DNA from: Pseudomonas trivialis
Lineage (GTDB): Bacteria; Pseudomonadota; Gammaproteobacteria; Pseudomonadales; Pseudomonadaceae
Assembly (NCBI RefSeq): GCF_001439805.1
Contig: NZ_JYLK01000001.1
Span: forward strand, 620,001-684,000
Reading direction: 5' to 3'
Length of the DNA stretch: 64,000 nt
Part shown: piece by piece, positions 1 to 10,013 of the stretch
Numbering within the stretch: position 1 is the stretch's first letter
Layout of the letters: each line of letters starts with the position of its first letter
Position numbers and translations under genes: made by a program
Notes under the pieces: model-generated
What the model was told of the DNA's origin: nothing
Database searches by the model: none
Seen by the model: only the letters and a program-made list of their open reading frames with translations

Positions 1-492
1 CTGCTGCTGTTCAGCGTGATCAGCGAGGTGCCGTACCGGATGTTTATCGACGATGCCGATACCTTGAATGTGCTGCCCACCCTCGCGCTGGGTCTGCTGG
101 TTGCCCGAGGATGGCAGCAGAAGGCGCTGATTGATCGGGGGTTGGCGCTGATCGCGCTCATACTGGGGGCGGTATTTTCCTCCCAACTGATGTTCGGGTT
201 TTTCGGTGTATTACTGCCGCTGGCGATGCTGCTGGTCTTCCGTCGACCATGGTATTTCAGCGTATTGCCGGGGTGGGTGTGTGTAGCCGCCAATCAGTGG
301 CAGATTTTGCTCAACAGCGGCTCGGTTGTGGCGCTAACCGGGTTGGTCGCCTGCCTGATTGCGCCATTGGCAGGGTTGATGCTGTTGCAGTATGCCAAAA
401 ACGTCTCGCCGCCGGCCATGCGCCGCTGGGCGTATGCCCTGTACCCGCTGCATTTTTTACTCTTGCTGCTGCTTCGCAAAGCGCTGGCGTGA
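1..492 (+). CDS. TraX-like integral membrane protein, 3' part only
   Basis: The reading frame is open from the first base, so the gene starts left of the window; the GTG at 16 is probably internal. The visible 160 or so residues are almost entirely hydrophobic, with about five membrane segments, an early S-E-V-P-Y-R motif and a final YPLHFLLL motif. Both motifs are typical of the TraX family, named from F-pilin N-acetylation but widespread as a chromosomal acyltransferase-like membrane protein. The last 36 bases overlap the convergent flavoprotein gene. The family call is from motif memory; the substrate is unknown. Confidence 0.6.
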   Translation: MLLFSVISEVPYRMFIDDADTLNVLPTLALGLLVARGWQQKALIDRGLALIALILGAVFSSQLMFGFFGVLLPLAMLLVFRRPWYFSVLPGWVCVAANQWQILLNSGSVVALTGLVACLIAPLAGLMLLQYAKNVSPPAMRRWAYALYPLHFLLLLLLRKALA

Positions 493-1521
493 TGTCGATT
501 CGAGCCAGTCGGGAGGGTACGGATGGGCCGCATACAGCTCGCGCATTTTTTGCACATCACTCTCGAACCCGTCGCGCAGCCATTGGCAGTATTGGCGTGA
601 AACCGCAGGGCCATGCGCTGGCGTGTTCCGTTCATCCACAATGCACTGCGCCGCCATCATCCCCGACATCAATGCCTTGAGCACGCCATGGGAGGCGCCC
701 GGGTCCAGCACGCTGGCCGCGTCGCCAGTGATGAAATAGCCGTTGCCGGCGGCTTGATCGCACAGTCTCCAGGTGACGTCGGCGCCGTGGATCGCGCCTT
801 CGTCCGTCAAGTGGGCAAGACAGGCCGGAACCGCCAATGCCCTGGGCAGCCTGTCCTGGGCAAAGCGCAGGCGCGTCCAGTGATAAAGGCCCTGGCCTAT
901 GTGCGCGGTCCAGTACCAACCTGTTTCATCGGCGAAGATGCCCAGGGCGCGCTCATCGACCGTCCCGCGCTTGTAGCCATACAGCGCGGTCAGAGCGGGG
1001 GAGCAGCGCCGTGAGCTGAGCCCCAGCTGACGTGCCAGCCAGCCATGGGCGCCACTTGCATCAATCAGGTGCCTGCAAAACAGCTGTTCCGTCGGGGTGC
1101 GGATGCCCACGACGCGGCCTGCCTCCAGCAGCACCGCTTTGGCCTGGCAGGGCTGCAGCACATGGACGCCGACGGCGACGGCGCTCTCCAGCAGCCAGCC
1201 ATCAAGCGTTGCCCTGGGAATCTGAAAGCCCCGCCAGGGCCCGTCCCTGTCTGCCCCAAACGCCACAAAGTGCCGCTCCTTGTCCCACGTCACCCAGGTG
1301 CCCGTGGGGCGGATAAACGCCTCGCCGCGCACTTTTTCAGCGATGCCCAGCTGCTGCAGCAGTGGCTCTATACCGGGGTGCAATGTTTCGCCCGGGCGGT
1401 TGCGCGGAAAAGGTCGGCGCTCCACAAGGGCGACCTTCAAGCCATGCCTGGCGCATGAAATGGCCGCCGCGCAACCGGCCGGGCCGGCGCCTGTCACGAT
1501 GACGTCATAGCGGCTGCCCAC
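457..1521 (-). CDS. FAD-dependent oxidoreductase, LodB-like partner of the upstream oxidase
   Basis: The 354-residue protein opens with a Rossmann FAD motif (YDVIVTGAGPAGCAAA). It has a GETLHPG segment and a late GYFITGDAASVLDP motif, the layout of the tryptophan-halogenase/geranylgeranyl-reductase type of flavoprotein. In LodA/GoxA systems such a flavoprotein (LodB) is needed to build the cysteine tryptophylquinone of the partner oxidase, and this gene follows a LodA-like gene directly. The chosen start is GTG at 1521, two bases after the TAG of the upstream gene and behind a GGAG; a start at 1578 would overlap that gene. The two genes are surely one transcript. The maturation role is inferred from context. 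Confidence 0.6.
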   Translation of the reverse strand: MGSRYDVIVTGAGPAGCAAAISCARHGLKVALVERRPFPRNRPGETLHPGIEPLLQQLGIAEKVRGEAFIRPTGTWVTWDKERHFVAFGADRDGPWRGFQIPRATLDGWLLESAVAVGVHVLQPCQAKAVLLEAGRVVGIRTPTEQLFCRHLIDASGAHGWLARQLGLSSRRCSPALTALYGYKRGTVDERALGIFADETGWYWTAHIGQGLYHWTRLRFAQDRLPRALAVPACLAHLTDEGAIHGADVTWRLCDQAAGNGYFITGDAASVLDPGASHGVLKALMSGMMAAQCIVDERNTPAHGPAVSRQYCQWLRDGFESDVQKMRELYAAHPYPPDWLESTSRQRFAKQQQE

Positions 1522-1523
1522 GG

Positions 1524-3731
1524 CTACACGCGCTCCCAGGGTTTGGTCCCTTGTTGGCGCAACACCACCTGTGGCCATACGAAGTAGGTGAACGTTGCCT
1601 TCAGTTTGATCCGTATCTGGTCGAACGCCGGCGAATCGACCGGGGCGAAGCGAAACAACTCGAATCGATAGCCTTTGTCGTTCGGCCTGATTGGCACGTT
1701 CGTGTTCAGCGTGACGACGTTGGTGTCTTCAGGGGTTGCATCACTGAATGAGTCGATAAACCAATTGCCCGCATCGTTGCCCAGTGACTTTTTGATTGTG
1801 TACCAGGCATTCATGCGGCGTTGATATTCCACTGAGTCAACCTGACCCGTCAGTGCCAGTGAGAATTTATCGTTGAGTGCGTTTTCCGTGTAGTCGGTGT
1901 ACAGGTAGGTCTCGTAGGCTCGGTGGGTGATGCCGCCGGCGATGTATTTTTTGGCGGCGGGTACGCCATCCCACGGGTAACCGCCAGCCTTGCCGATTTC
2001 CTGATCCCGCATCGGCTTGATGGTCGGGCCGGCTTGGTCGCCGGGCTCGTAGGATTGCGCCGAGTCCGGGGCAACGGCGGGCCAGAATGAACTGAGCGCC
2101 GCGCAAAGCTTGGCATCTTCGGGAAAGGGGCTGCCCAGTCGGTAAGCCGCCAGGTGTTCTATGTCTTCGTCGTCTTCCGACTGGGCTTCGTAAGACACTA
2201 CGCCGACATCCCAGCCGGGTGCAAAGGACCCGGCTCCCGCATCCGGGAGCGACGAGGCGCACCGTGCTGCGGCGACGTTCGGCTGCAGCGGCGCAGACAC
2301 GGGCCGGGACGAATCAAACTGCGCAACAATTGCCGTCATGCCTACGTCCGTGCTGCTGAACGCGCTCGGAAACGACTGGATATTGGCAGGGTAGCGAGAA
2401 TCGGACAGGCAGTCGGGGTAAACGATGAAGATTGAAAACCGATCAACCTGGCTCAGGGTTTCGAGCCATTCCAGCAGGTGTCGCTGCTTGCACAGTGGAT
2501 AGAAGTCAGGTGGGCACACCAGTGAATAGGCGGCCACACGTTGCGGCAGGGCGGCATCCAGCGCGGTGCACCGAGCCTGGATGCAGCCATCGGCAGAAAA
2601 GTCCAGATAGTGCAGGGCTTTGAAACCACCCTTTCTCAATTCGCCCATCATGTCCGGGCGACGATTGAGATTGATGACGTTGCCGGCGTCATCGACTTTA
2701 TGGCGCATATGCACGTATTCCGGACCGTTCTCGTTAATTCGCAAGCTGGAGACCAGAATCTCGGGCCTGGCGGGCACATTGAATGTCAGGGGCTTGCCCT
2801 GGTAGCGGGCCGCTTCGATCAGATGTTTATGAGGGATGGCACACACCAAACCGCGGCCATACGCCTGTTCGGGCAGCCAGTCCGCCAGGCCTTGGGTAAT
2901 GACGAAGGGCGGTTGGTCGATATCGGGTGCGCCCCAGCCCGAGCCCTGTCCCAGCTCCAGGTGTATGCGGCGCAATTTCTCGTTTTTGTGTTCTGCCAGC
3001 AGTTGAACATCCAGTTTCATGCCGGCGATGCACTCGCTGCCGCTGAACAGTTTGTGCAGCGGCACCCAGAAATCGGTGGCGGCGTCAGCCGCGCCAAAGC
3101 GCATGGGGCCGAACCGGGTCTCGTCGCCTTTGAGCTGGACTGCAATGTAGGCGCTGTAGCGCGCCGGCAACACGCGGATGGCATGGCTTTCCCCTTCCAC
3201 GAACGGCAGGAAGCCTCGGCTTTGCGCGTCGTACAGCGGCGGCGCAGTGCCGACACGGGCGATGCCGGTGCGTGCAAAACACAGGTCGGCATGCACCTTG
3301 TGCACCGTGTCCGGCGCCGGGCGGTACTCCACCGCGAAGACCACCACTGCCATGGGCTGCCCCTTGGCCCGCGCCCTCAATTGCTGGAGGCTGGGCGCCT
3401 GTCTGGCATAGACATACTCGAGGACGGTTTCCAGTTCGGCCGGCGTGGCATAAGCCTGCAGTGGGTTACCCCTGGCGTCGGTGGTCACGTTGGGATTGGC
3501 CAGCGCGTGGTACAGCAGGCTGTGTGCGGGCTTGCCGGGCTCAATGCCACGGGTGCCCGCCGGGGCAAAGTCGACGAAGCCTTGCAGGGTGCGGTCGGGT
3601 GTGAGGGTTTTACCCAATTCGCTCTCAAGGTTGGGCGCCAGGAGATCGAGCCCGTGATGCAGCAACAGGGTGTGCCAGCCCTGAGGGGCCAGACGTTTGC
3701 AGATATCCATCACCTGATTGAGTAGCGCCAT
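1524..3731 (-). CDS. LodA-like putative CTQ-dependent oxidase
   Basis: This 735-residue soluble protein has no signal peptide. Visible features are ARTGIARVG at about 153-161, recalling the IARVGN motif near the start of LodA/GoxA proteins, and SSFWPAVAPD at 547-556, recalling the FWPARVPN segment that carries the quinone-forming Trp in LodA. Trp550 is therefore the candidate cofactor Trp; Cys543 or Cys491 could be its partner. The N-terminal 140 residues, including an FAPAG..GIEPG..A.SLLYHAL motif, are extra relative to LodA. The start at ATG 3731 is preceded by GAGG; the longer frame to 3920 has no support. It is the first gene of an operon with the LodB-like flavoprotein. The substrate is unknown and the family call is tentative. 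Confidence 0.5.
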   Translation of the reverse strand: MALLNQVMDICKRLAPQGWHTLLLHHGLDLLAPNLESELGKTLTPDRTLQGFVDFAPAGTRGIEPGKPAHSLLYHALANPNVTTDARGNPLQAYATPAELETVLEYVYARQAPSLQQLRARAKGQPMAVVVFAVEYRPAPDTVHKVHADLCFARTGIARVGTAPPLYDAQSRGFLPFVEGESHAIRVLPARYSAYIAVQLKGDETRFGPMRFGAADAATDFWVPLHKLFSGSECIAGMKLDVQLLAEHKNEKLRRIHLELGQGSGWGAPDIDQPPFVITQGLADWLPEQAYGRGLVCAIPHKHLIEAARYQGKPLTFNVPARPEILVSSLRINENGPEYVHMRHKVDDAGNVINLNRRPDMMGELRKGGFKALHYLDFSADGCIQARCTALDAALPQRVAAYSLVCPPDFYPLCKQRHLLEWLETLSQVDRFSIFIVYPDCLSDSRYPANIQSFPSAFSSTDVGMTAIVAQFDSSRPVSAPLQPNVAAARCASSLPDAGAGSFAPGWDVGVVSYEAQSEDDEDIEHLAAYRLGSPFPEDAKLCAALSSFWPAVAPDSAQSYEPGDQAGPTIKPMRDQEIGKAGGYPWDGVPAAKKYIAGGITHRAYETYLYTDYTENALNDKFSLALTGQVDSVEYQRRMNAWYTIKKSLGNDAGNWFIDSFSDATPEDTNVVTLNTNVPIRPNDKGYRFELFRFAPVDSPAFDQIRIKLKATFTYFVWPQVVLRQQGTKPWERV

Positions 3732-4025
3732 GTCTGCTGGCCTCGACGGAGTGGTGTGTTCAATCGCGAGGATTGAACGGTGAACGCGTCGACGGCATGA
3801 ACTGGCGCTGGTTGATGGGCAAGAATAGTCAGCTTTTTGCTTTTTGCGCGATACCGCCGGGTTTTTCGCCGCCCCTGCGGCCTTTATTCGCCCATGCGTC
3901 AAGGCATGTCGTAAACGCACCTTTGCGTGGCGTCCGTAGGCATTTGACCTGCACGCCCCAGCCCTACCATCGCATCAAAGGGCCCTGCACGGGCCTCAAC
4001 AATACGAAAGGCTGGGAGAGACGCG

Positions 4026-5279
4026 ATGTTCAGCAAACAAGACCAGATCCAGGGATATGACGACGCACTGTTGGCGGCGATGAATGCCGAGGAGCAGCGT
4101 CAGGAAGATCATATCGAGCTGATCGCGTCGGAGAACTACACCAGCAAACGGGTGATGCAGGCGCAAGGCAGCGGCCTCACCAACAAATACGCCGAAGGCT
4201 ACCCGGGCAAGCGCTACTACGGCGGCTGCGAGCATGTGGACAAGGTCGAAGCCCTGGCCATCGAGCGCGCCAAGCAGTTGTTCGGCGCCGATTACGCCAA
4301 CGTGCAACCGCACTCCGGTTCGTCGGCCAACAGCGCGGTGTACCTGGCGCTGATCAACGCCGGCGACACCATCCTGGGCATGAGCCTGGCCCACGGTGGT
4401 CACCTGACCCACGGCGCCAAAGTGTCGTCCTCGGGCAAGCTGTACAACGCGGTGCAATACGGCATCAACACCGACACCGGCCTGATCGACTACGACGAAG
4501 TCGAACGCCTGGCCGTCGAGCACAAGCCAAAAATGGTCGTGGCCGGGTTCTCTGCCTACTCCAAGACTCTGGATTTCCCCCGTTTTCGTGCGATTGCCGA
4601 CAAGGTCGGCGCGCTGCTGTTCGTCGACATGGCCCACGTTGCCGGCCTGGTTGCCGCCGGCCTTTACCCGAACCCGCTGCCCTACGCCGACGTGGTCACC
4701 ACCACCACCCACAAGACCCTGCGCGGTCCGCGTGGCGGTTTGATCCTGGCCAGGGCCAACGAAGAGATCGAGAAAAAACTCAACTCCGCCGTGTTCCCCG
4801 GTGCCCAGGGTGGCCCGTTGATGCACGTGATCGCCGGCAAGGCGGTGTGCTTCAAGGAAGCGGCCGAGCCTGGCTTCAAGGTTTACCAGCAACAGGTGAT
4901 CGACAACGCCCAGGCGATGGCCGAAGTGTTTATCAAGCGTGGCTACGATGTGGTCTCCGGCGGCACCGACAACCACTTGTTCCTGGTCAGCCTGATCCGC
5001 CAGGGCCTCACCGGCAAAGACGCCGACGCCGCCCTGGGTCGCGCCCACATCACCGTCAACAAGAACGCCGTGCCGAACGACCCGCAGTCGCCGTTCGTGA
5101 CCTCGGGCCTGCGCATCGGCACCCCGGCGGTGACCACGCGCGGTTTCAAAGTGGCGCAGTGCGTCGAGCTGGCCGGCTGGATCTGCGACATCCTCGACAA
5201 CCTCGGCGATGCCGACGTCGAGGCCAACGTGGCCAAGCACGTGTCTGCCCTGTGCGCTGATTTCCCGGTTTATCGCTGA
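4026..5279 (+). CDS. glyA: Serine hydroxymethyltransferase
   Basis: The 417-residue PLP enzyme interconverts serine and glycine with 5,10-methylene-THF. It is full length for the family and contains the IELIASENY entry motif, the [10 protein letters not shown] phosphate-binding loop and the [14 protein letters not shown] motif with the Schiff-base lysine. A strong GGGAGAG lies before the ATG. It is the first gene of the sarcosine operon, 22 bp ahead of soxB, so it is the catabolic SHMT copy that consumes the glycine and methylene-THF made by sarcosine oxidase. The 294 bp upstream (3732-4025) hold no gene and should contain the operon promoter; I could not pick out a defined operator there. 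Confidence 0.97.
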   Translation: MFSKQDQIQGYDDALLAAMNAEEQRQEDHIELIASENYTSKRVMQAQGSGLTNKYAEGYPGKRYYGGCEHVDKVEALAIERAKQLFGADYANVQPHSGSSANSAVYLALINAGDTILGMSLAHGGHLTHGAKVSSSGKLYNAVQYGINTDTGLIDYDEVERLAVEHKPKMVVAGFSAYSKTLDFPRFRAIADKVGALLFVDMAHVAGLVAAGLYPNPLPYADVVTTTTHKTLRGPRGGLILARANEEIEKKLNSAVFPGAQGGPLMHVIAGKAVCFKEAAEPGFKVYQQQVIDNAQAMAEVFIKRGYDVVSGGTDNHLFLVSLIRQGLTGKDADAALGRAHITVNKNAVPNDPQSPFVTSGLRIGTPAVTTRGFKVAQCVELAGWICDILDNLGDADVEANVAKHVSALCADFPVYR

Positions 5280-5301
5280 GCGCGGTTTTGGAGTAATGAC
5301 T

Positions 5302-6552
5302 ATGCAACGCTACTCGGGCTTCGGCCTCTTCAAGCACTCCCTCAGCCATCACGAAAACTGGCAGAAGATGTGGCGCACGCCGACCCCGAAAAAGGTCTAC
5401 GACGTGGTCATCGTCGGCGGCGGCGGGCATGGTCTGGCGACCGCCTATTACCTGGCCAAGGAGCACGGCATCACCAATGTGGCCGTGGTCGAGAAGGGCT
5501 GGCTGGGCGGCGGTAACACCGCGCGCAACACCACCATCGTGCGTTCCAACTACCTGTGGGACGAGTCGGCGCACCTGTACGAACACGCGATGAAACTGTG
5601 GGAAGGCCTGTCCCAGGACCTCAACTACAACGTGATGTTCTCCCAGCGTGGCGTCTACAACCTGTGCCACACCCTGCAGGACATCCGTGATTCCGAACGC
5701 CGCGTGAGCGCCAACCGCCTCAACGGCGTGGACGGCGAACTGCTCAACGCCAAACAGGTGGCCGACGAGATCCCGTACCTGGATTGCTCCAGGAACACCC
5801 GCTACCCGGTACTCGGCGCCACGGTGCAACGTCGCGGCGGCGTGGCCCGTCACGATGCCGTGGCCTGGGGCTTTGCCCGCGCGGCTGACGCACTCGGCGT
5901 GGACTTGATCCAGCAGACCGAAGTGATCGGCTTTCGCAAGGAAAACGGCGTGTGCATCGGCGTGGAGACCAACAAGGGCTTTATCGGCGCCAAGCGCGTC
6001 GGTGTGGTCACCGCCGGTAACTCCGGGCACATGGCCGGGCTTGCGGGCTTCCGTCTGCCAATCGAATCCCACCCGCTGCAAGCGTTGGTGTCGGAGCCGA
6101 TCAAGCCGATTATCGACAGTGTGATCATGTCCAACGCCGTGCACGGTTACATCAGCCAGTCCGACAAGGGCGACCTGGTGATCGGCGCCGGCATCGACGG
6201 CTACAACGGCTACGGCCAGCGCGGTTCGTACCCGGTGATCGAACACACGATCCAGGCCATCGTCGAGATGTTCCCGGTGTTGTCCCGCGTGCGCATGAAC
6301 CGGCAGTGGGGCGGCATCGTCGACACCACGCCGGATGCGTGCCCGATCATCTCCAAGACCCCGGTGCCAAACATGTTCTTCAACTGCGGCTGGGGCACCG
6401 GTGGCTTCAAGGCCACCCCAGGCTCGGGCAACGTGTTTGCCGCCAGCCTCGCCAAAGGTGAAATGCACCCATTGGCCGCGCCTTTCTCCATCGACCGTTT
6501 CCACAACGGTGCGCTGATCGACGAACACGGCGCTGCGGCCGTCGCCCACTAA
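5302..6552 (+). CDS. soxB: Sarcosine oxidase beta subunit
   Basis: The 416-residue flavoprotein subunit belongs to the heterotetrameric sarcosine oxidase that oxidatively demethylates sarcosine to glycine. It shows the FAD/NAD Rossmann motif [16 protein letters not shown] near residue 35 and a DAO-type C-terminus ([14 protein letters not shown]). His184 in ARHDAVAW is the candidate for the covalently attached FMN of this family. ATG 5302 is chosen because GGAG lies 8 bases upstream; the in-frame ATG at 5296 is too close to that site. It lies between glyA and soxD in the conserved glyA-soxBDAG order. Confidence 0.96.
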   Translation: MQRYSGFGLFKHSLSHHENWQKMWRTPTPKKVYDVVIVGGGGHGLATAYYLAKEHGITNVAVVEKGWLGGGNTARNTTIVRSNYLWDESAHLYEHAMKLWEGLSQDLNYNVMFSQRGVYNLCHTLQDIRDSERRVSANRLNGVDGELLNAKQVADEIPYLDCSRNTRYPVLGATVQRRGGVARHDAVAWGFARAADALGVDLIQQTEVIGFRKENGVCIGVETNKGFIGAKRVGVVTAGNSGHMAGLAGFRLPIESHPLQALVSEPIKPIIDSVIMSNAVHGYISQSDKGDLVIGAGIDGYNGYGQRGSYPVIEHTIQAIVEMFPVLSRVRMNRQWGGIVDTTPDACPIISKTPVPNMFFNCGWGTGGFKATPGSGNVFAASLAKGEMHPLAAPFSIDRFHNGALIDEHGAAAVAH

Positions 6553-6567
6553 CAGGAGAAATTTCCT

Positions 6568-6870
6568 ATGTTGCATATCTTCTGTCCTCACTGTGGCGAA
6601 CTGCGCTCCGAAGAGGAATTCCACGCGTCCGGCCAAGCGCACATCCCGCGCCCGCTGGACCCGAATGCCTGCACCGATGCCGAGTGGGGCGACTACATGT
6701 TTTTTCGCGACAACCCCCGTGGCCTGCATCACGAACTGTGGATTCACGCCGCCGGTTGCCGTCAGTACTTCAACGCCACCCGCGACACCGTGACCTACGA
6801 AATCCTTGAAACCTACAAGATCGGTGAGCAGCCACAATTCACCGCCAAGGCCTCTGGAGAGAAGGTATGA
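6568..6870 (+). CDS. soxD: Sarcosine oxidase delta subunit
   Basis: The 100-residue small subunit carries a zinc-site arrangement near its start, FCPHCG followed by a downstream His and Cys. This is typical of SoxD, which ties the alpha and beta subunits together in the heterotetramer. AGGAG lies 9 bases before the ATG. Its TGA overlaps the soxA start codon in an ATGA, so the two are translationally coupled. Confidence 0.95.
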   Translation: MLHIFCPHCGELRSEEEFHASGQAHIPRPLDPNACTDAEWGDYMFFRDNPRGLHHELWIHAAGCRQYFNATRDTVTYEILETYKIGEQPQFTAKASGEKV

Positions 6871-9800
6871 GCCAGATCAATCGCCTGTCCAACGGTGGCC
6901 GCATCGACCGCAACAAGGTCCTGACGTTTACCTTCAACGGCCAGAGCTACAAGGGCTTTGAAGGCGACACCCTGGCCGCCGCCCTGCTGGCCAACGGCGT
7001 CGATATCATCGGCCGCAGCTTCAAGTACTCGCGCCCGCGCGGCATCTTTGCCGCCGGCGCCGAGGAGCCGAACGCGGTGCTGCAGATCGGCGCCACCGAA
7101 GCCACGCAAATCCCCAACGTGCGCGCCACGCAACAGGCGCTGTATCAGGGTTTGGTCGCCACCAGCACCAATGGCTGGCCGAGCGTGAACAACGACATGA
7201 TGGGCATTCTCGGCAAGGTCGGCGGCAAGCTGATGCCGCCGGGTTTCTACTACAAAACCTTCATGTACCCGCAATCGTTCTGGATGACCTACGAGAAGTA
7301 CATCCGCAAGGCTGCCGGCTTTGGCCGCTCGCCAACCGAGAACGACCCGGACACCTACGACAATTTCAACCGTCACTGCGACGTGCTGATCGTGGGCGCA
7401 GGCCCTGCCGGCCTCGCCGCCGCACTGGCGGCTGCACGCAGCGGTGCGCGTGTGATCATCGCCGATGAGCAGGAAGAATTCGGCGGCTCGTTGCTCGATT
7501 CGCGCGAAAGCCTCGACGGCAAGCCGGCCACCGAATGGGTCGCCAGCGTCATCGCCGAATTGAAAACCCTGCCGGACGTGGTGCTGCTGCCCCGCGCCAC
7601 GGTCAACGGTTACCATGACCATAACTTCCTGACCATTCACGAACGCCTCACCGATCATCTCGGTGACCGTGCGCCGATTGGCGTGGTGCGTCAGCGTATC
7701 CACCGCGTGCGCGCCAAACGCGTGGTGCTGGCCACCGGTGCGTGCGAGCGTCCGCTGGTGTACGGCAACAACGACGTGCCGGGCAACATGCTCGCCGGTG
7801 CAGTTTCCACCTACGTGCGTCGTTATGGCGTGGCGCCGGGCAAGAAACTGGTGCTGTCGACCAACAACGATCATGCCTACCGCGTGGCGCTGGACTGGTT
7901 CGATGCCGGCCTGCAAGTGGTGGCCGTGGCCGATGCGCGCCACAACCCACGCGGCGCGCTGGTGGAAGAAGCCCGCGCCAAGGGCATTCGCATTCTCACC
8001 GGCAGTGCCGTGATCGAGGCCCGTGGCAGCAAGCACGTCACCGCTGCCCGTGTGGCGGCGATCGATGTGAAAGCCCATAAAGTCAGCAGCCCCGGCGAAT
8101 GGCTGGACTGCGACCTGGTCGCCAGCTCCGGCGGTTACAGCCCGGTGGTGCACCTGGCCTCGCACCTGGGCGGCAAGCCGACCTGGCGCGAAGACATTCT
8201 CGGTTTCGTGCCGGGCGAAGCGCCGCAGAAACGCGTGTGCGTCGGCGGTATCAATGGCGTTTATGGCCTTGGCGATTCGTTGGCCGACGGTTTTGAAGGC
8301 GGCGTGCGCGCGGCCAGCGAAGCCGGGTTTGCGCCGGTGGAAGGCACGCTGCCAAAAGCCTTGAGCCGTCTGGAAGAGCCGACCCTGGCGCTGTTCCAGG
8401 TGCCCCACGACAAAGCCACTGCACGGGCGCCCAAGCAATTTGTCGACCTGCAAAACGACGTCACCGCCGCTGCCATCGAACTGGCGACCCGCGAGGGCTT
8501 CGAGTCGGTCGAGCACGTCAAGCGCTACACCGCGCTGGGCTTTGGCACCGACCAGGGCAAACTGGGTAACGTCAACGGCCTGGCGATTGCCGCGCGCTCG
8601 CTGAACGTGACCATCCCGCAGATGGGCACCACCATGTTCCGTCCCAACTACACGCCGGTCACCTTTGGCGCGATAGCAGGGCGTCACTGTGGGCACATCT
8701 TCGAACCGGTGCGCTACACCGCGCTGCAAGCCTGGCACGTGAAGAATGGCGCCGAGTTTGAAGACGTCGGCCAGTGGAAACGCCCGTGGTACTTCCCGCG
8801 CAACGGTGAAGACCTGCACGCGGCGGTGAAGCGCGAATGCCTGGCCGTGCGCGACAGCGTCGGGCTGCTGGACGCGTCCACCCTCGGCAAGATCGACATT
8901 CAAGGCCCGGATGCCCGCGAGTTCCTCAACCGCATCTACACCAATGCGTGGACCAAGCTCGACGTGGGCAAGGCGCGCTATGGCCTGATGTGCAAGGAAG
9001 ACGGCATGGTCTTCGACGACGGCGTGACGGCCTGCCTCGCCGACAACCACTTCCTGATGACCACCACCACCGGCGGTGCGGCGCGTGTTCTTCAGTGGTT
9101 GGAAATCTATCAACAGACCGAGTGGCCAGACCTCAAGGTGTACTTCACCTCGGTCACCGACCACTGGGCGACCATGACCCTGTCGGGCCCCAACAGCCGC
9201 AAGCTGCTGGCCGAAGTCACCGACATCGACCTCGACAAGGACGGCTTCCCGTTCATGACCTGGAAGGAAGGCCTGGTCGGCGGCGTGCCGGCGCGGGTGT
9301 TCCGTATCTCGTTTACCGGTGAGCTGTCGTATGAAGTCAACGTGCAGGCCGACTACGCCATGGGCGTGCTGGAGAAAATCGTCGAGGCCGGCAAAAAATA
9401 CAACCTGACCCCGTATGGCACTGAAACCATGCACGTCCTGCGGGCCGAGAAGGGCTTCATCATCGTCGGCCAGGACACTGACGGCTCGATGACCCCGGAC
9501 GACCTGAACATGGGCTGGTGCGTAGGCCGCACCAAGCCGTTCTCGTGGATCGGCTGGCGTGGCATGAACCGTGAAGACTGCGTGCGTGAAGAGCGCAAGC
9601 AACTGGTGGGGCTCAAGCCGATTGATCCGAACGTGTGGCTGCCCGAAGGCGCGCAGCTTGTGCTGGACGCCAAGCAGACCATTCCGATGAAGATGGTCGG
9701 TCACGTCACCTCAAGTTATGCGCACAACTCCCTGGGTTATTCGTTTGCCATGGGTGTGGTCAAGGGCGGCTTGAAGCGCATTGGCGAGCGGGTGTTCTCG

Positions 9801-9884
9801 CCGCAGGCGGATGGCAGCGTGATTGAGGCGGAGATTGTGTCTTCGGTGTTCTTTGATCCGAAAGGGGATCGGCAGAACATCTGA
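6867..9884 (+). CDS. soxA: Sarcosine oxidase alpha subunit
   Basis: The 1005-residue subunit has the standard SoxA layout. An N-terminal ferredoxin-like domain (about 1-110, with GRSFKYSRPRGI) is followed by an NAD/FAD-binding domain opening with DVLIVGAGPAGLAAALAAA near 170. A C-terminal GcvT-like THF-binding domain (about 610-1005) passes the formaldehyde-level carbon to THF. The length matches the family. The start overlaps the soxD stop by 4 bases. A REP doublet separates it from soxG, an unusual interruption in an otherwise tight operon. A long antisense frame over this gene is a codon-bias shadow. Confidence 0.97.
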   Translation: MSQINRLSNGGRIDRNKVLTFTFNGQSYKGFEGDTLAAALLANGVDIIGRSFKYSRPRGIFAAGAEEPNAVLQIGATEATQIPNVRATQQALYQGLVATSTNGWPSVNNDMMGILGKVGGKLMPPGFYYKTFMYPQSFWMTYEKYIRKAAGFGRSPTENDPDTYDNFNRHCDVLIVGAGPAGLAAALAAARSGARVIIADEQEEFGGSLLDSRESLDGKPATEWVASVIAELKTLPDVVLLPRATVNGYHDHNFLTIHERLTDHLGDRAPIGVVRQRIHRVRAKRVVLATGACERPLVYGNNDVPGNMLAGAVSTYVRRYGVAPGKKLVLSTNNDHAYRVALDWFDAGLQVVAVADARHNPRGALVEEARAKGIRILTGSAVIEARGSKHVTAARVAAIDVKAHKVSSPGEWLDCDLVASSGGYSPVVHLASHLGGKPTWREDILGFVPGEAPQKRVCVGGINGVYGLGDSLADGFEGGVRAASEAGFAPVEGTLPKALSRLEEPTLALFQVPHDKATARAPKQFVDLQNDVTAAAIELATREGFESVEHVKRYTALGFGTDQGKLGNVNGLAIAARSLNVTIPQMGTTMFRPNYTPVTFGAIAGRHCGHIFEPVRYTALQAWHVKNGAEFEDVGQWKRPWYFPRNGEDLHAAVKRECLAVRDSVGLLDASTLGKIDIQGPDAREFLNRIYTNAWTKLDVGKARYGLMCKEDGMVFDDGVTACLADNHFLMTTTTGGAARVLQWLEIYQQTEWPDLKVYFTSVTDHWATMTLSGPNSRKLLAEVTDIDLDKDGFPFMTWKEGLVGGVPARVFRISFTGELSYEVNVQADYAMGVLEKIVEAGKKYNLTPYGTETMHVLRAEKGFIIVGQDTDGSMTPDDLNMGWCVGRTKPFSWIGWRGMNREDCVREERKQLVGLKPIDPNVWLPEGAQLVLDAKQTIPMKMVGHVTSSYAHNSLGYSFAMGVVKGGLKRIGERVFSPQADGSVIEAEIVSSVFFDPKGDRQNI

Positions 9885-9900
9885 TAGACCGCGGCGCGGC

Positions 9901-9974
9901 CATCGGGAGCAAGCCCCTCCCACATTTTGATTTGTGAATACATTTCAAATGTGGGAGGGGGCTTGCTCCCGATG
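9901..9974. repeat. REPIN (inverted REP doublet), GTGGGAGGGGGCTTGC type
   Basis: Two inverted copies of the short palindromic unit (left arm catcgggagcaagcccctcc, right arm its near-perfect complement) flank a 20 bp or so A/T-rich loop. The pair can fold into one long hairpin. It sits between soxA and soxG and is the same family as seven other elements in this window. It may shield the upstream mRNA from 3' exonucleases or lower soxG expression. Confidence 0.93.
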
Positions 9975-10013
9975 AGGCCGGAACAGTCACCCCAGAATTC
10001 AGATAGGTGCTTT

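Noticed and set aside
3732..3920. N-terminal extension of the LodA-like gene to ATG 3920
   Set aside because: The extra 63 residues are low-complexity and basic, and the internal ATG 3731 has a GAGG at good spacing.
6813..9704. 963-residue open frame antisense to soxA
   Set aside because: It lies opposite a certain gene in GC-rich, codon-biased DNA; the translation is rich in His, Gly, Val, Gln and Ala with no motif, a typical shadow frame.
9927..10013. Longer N-terminus for soxG
   Set aside because: The extra 29 residues would be encoded by the REPIN; ATG 10014 has its own ribosome site.
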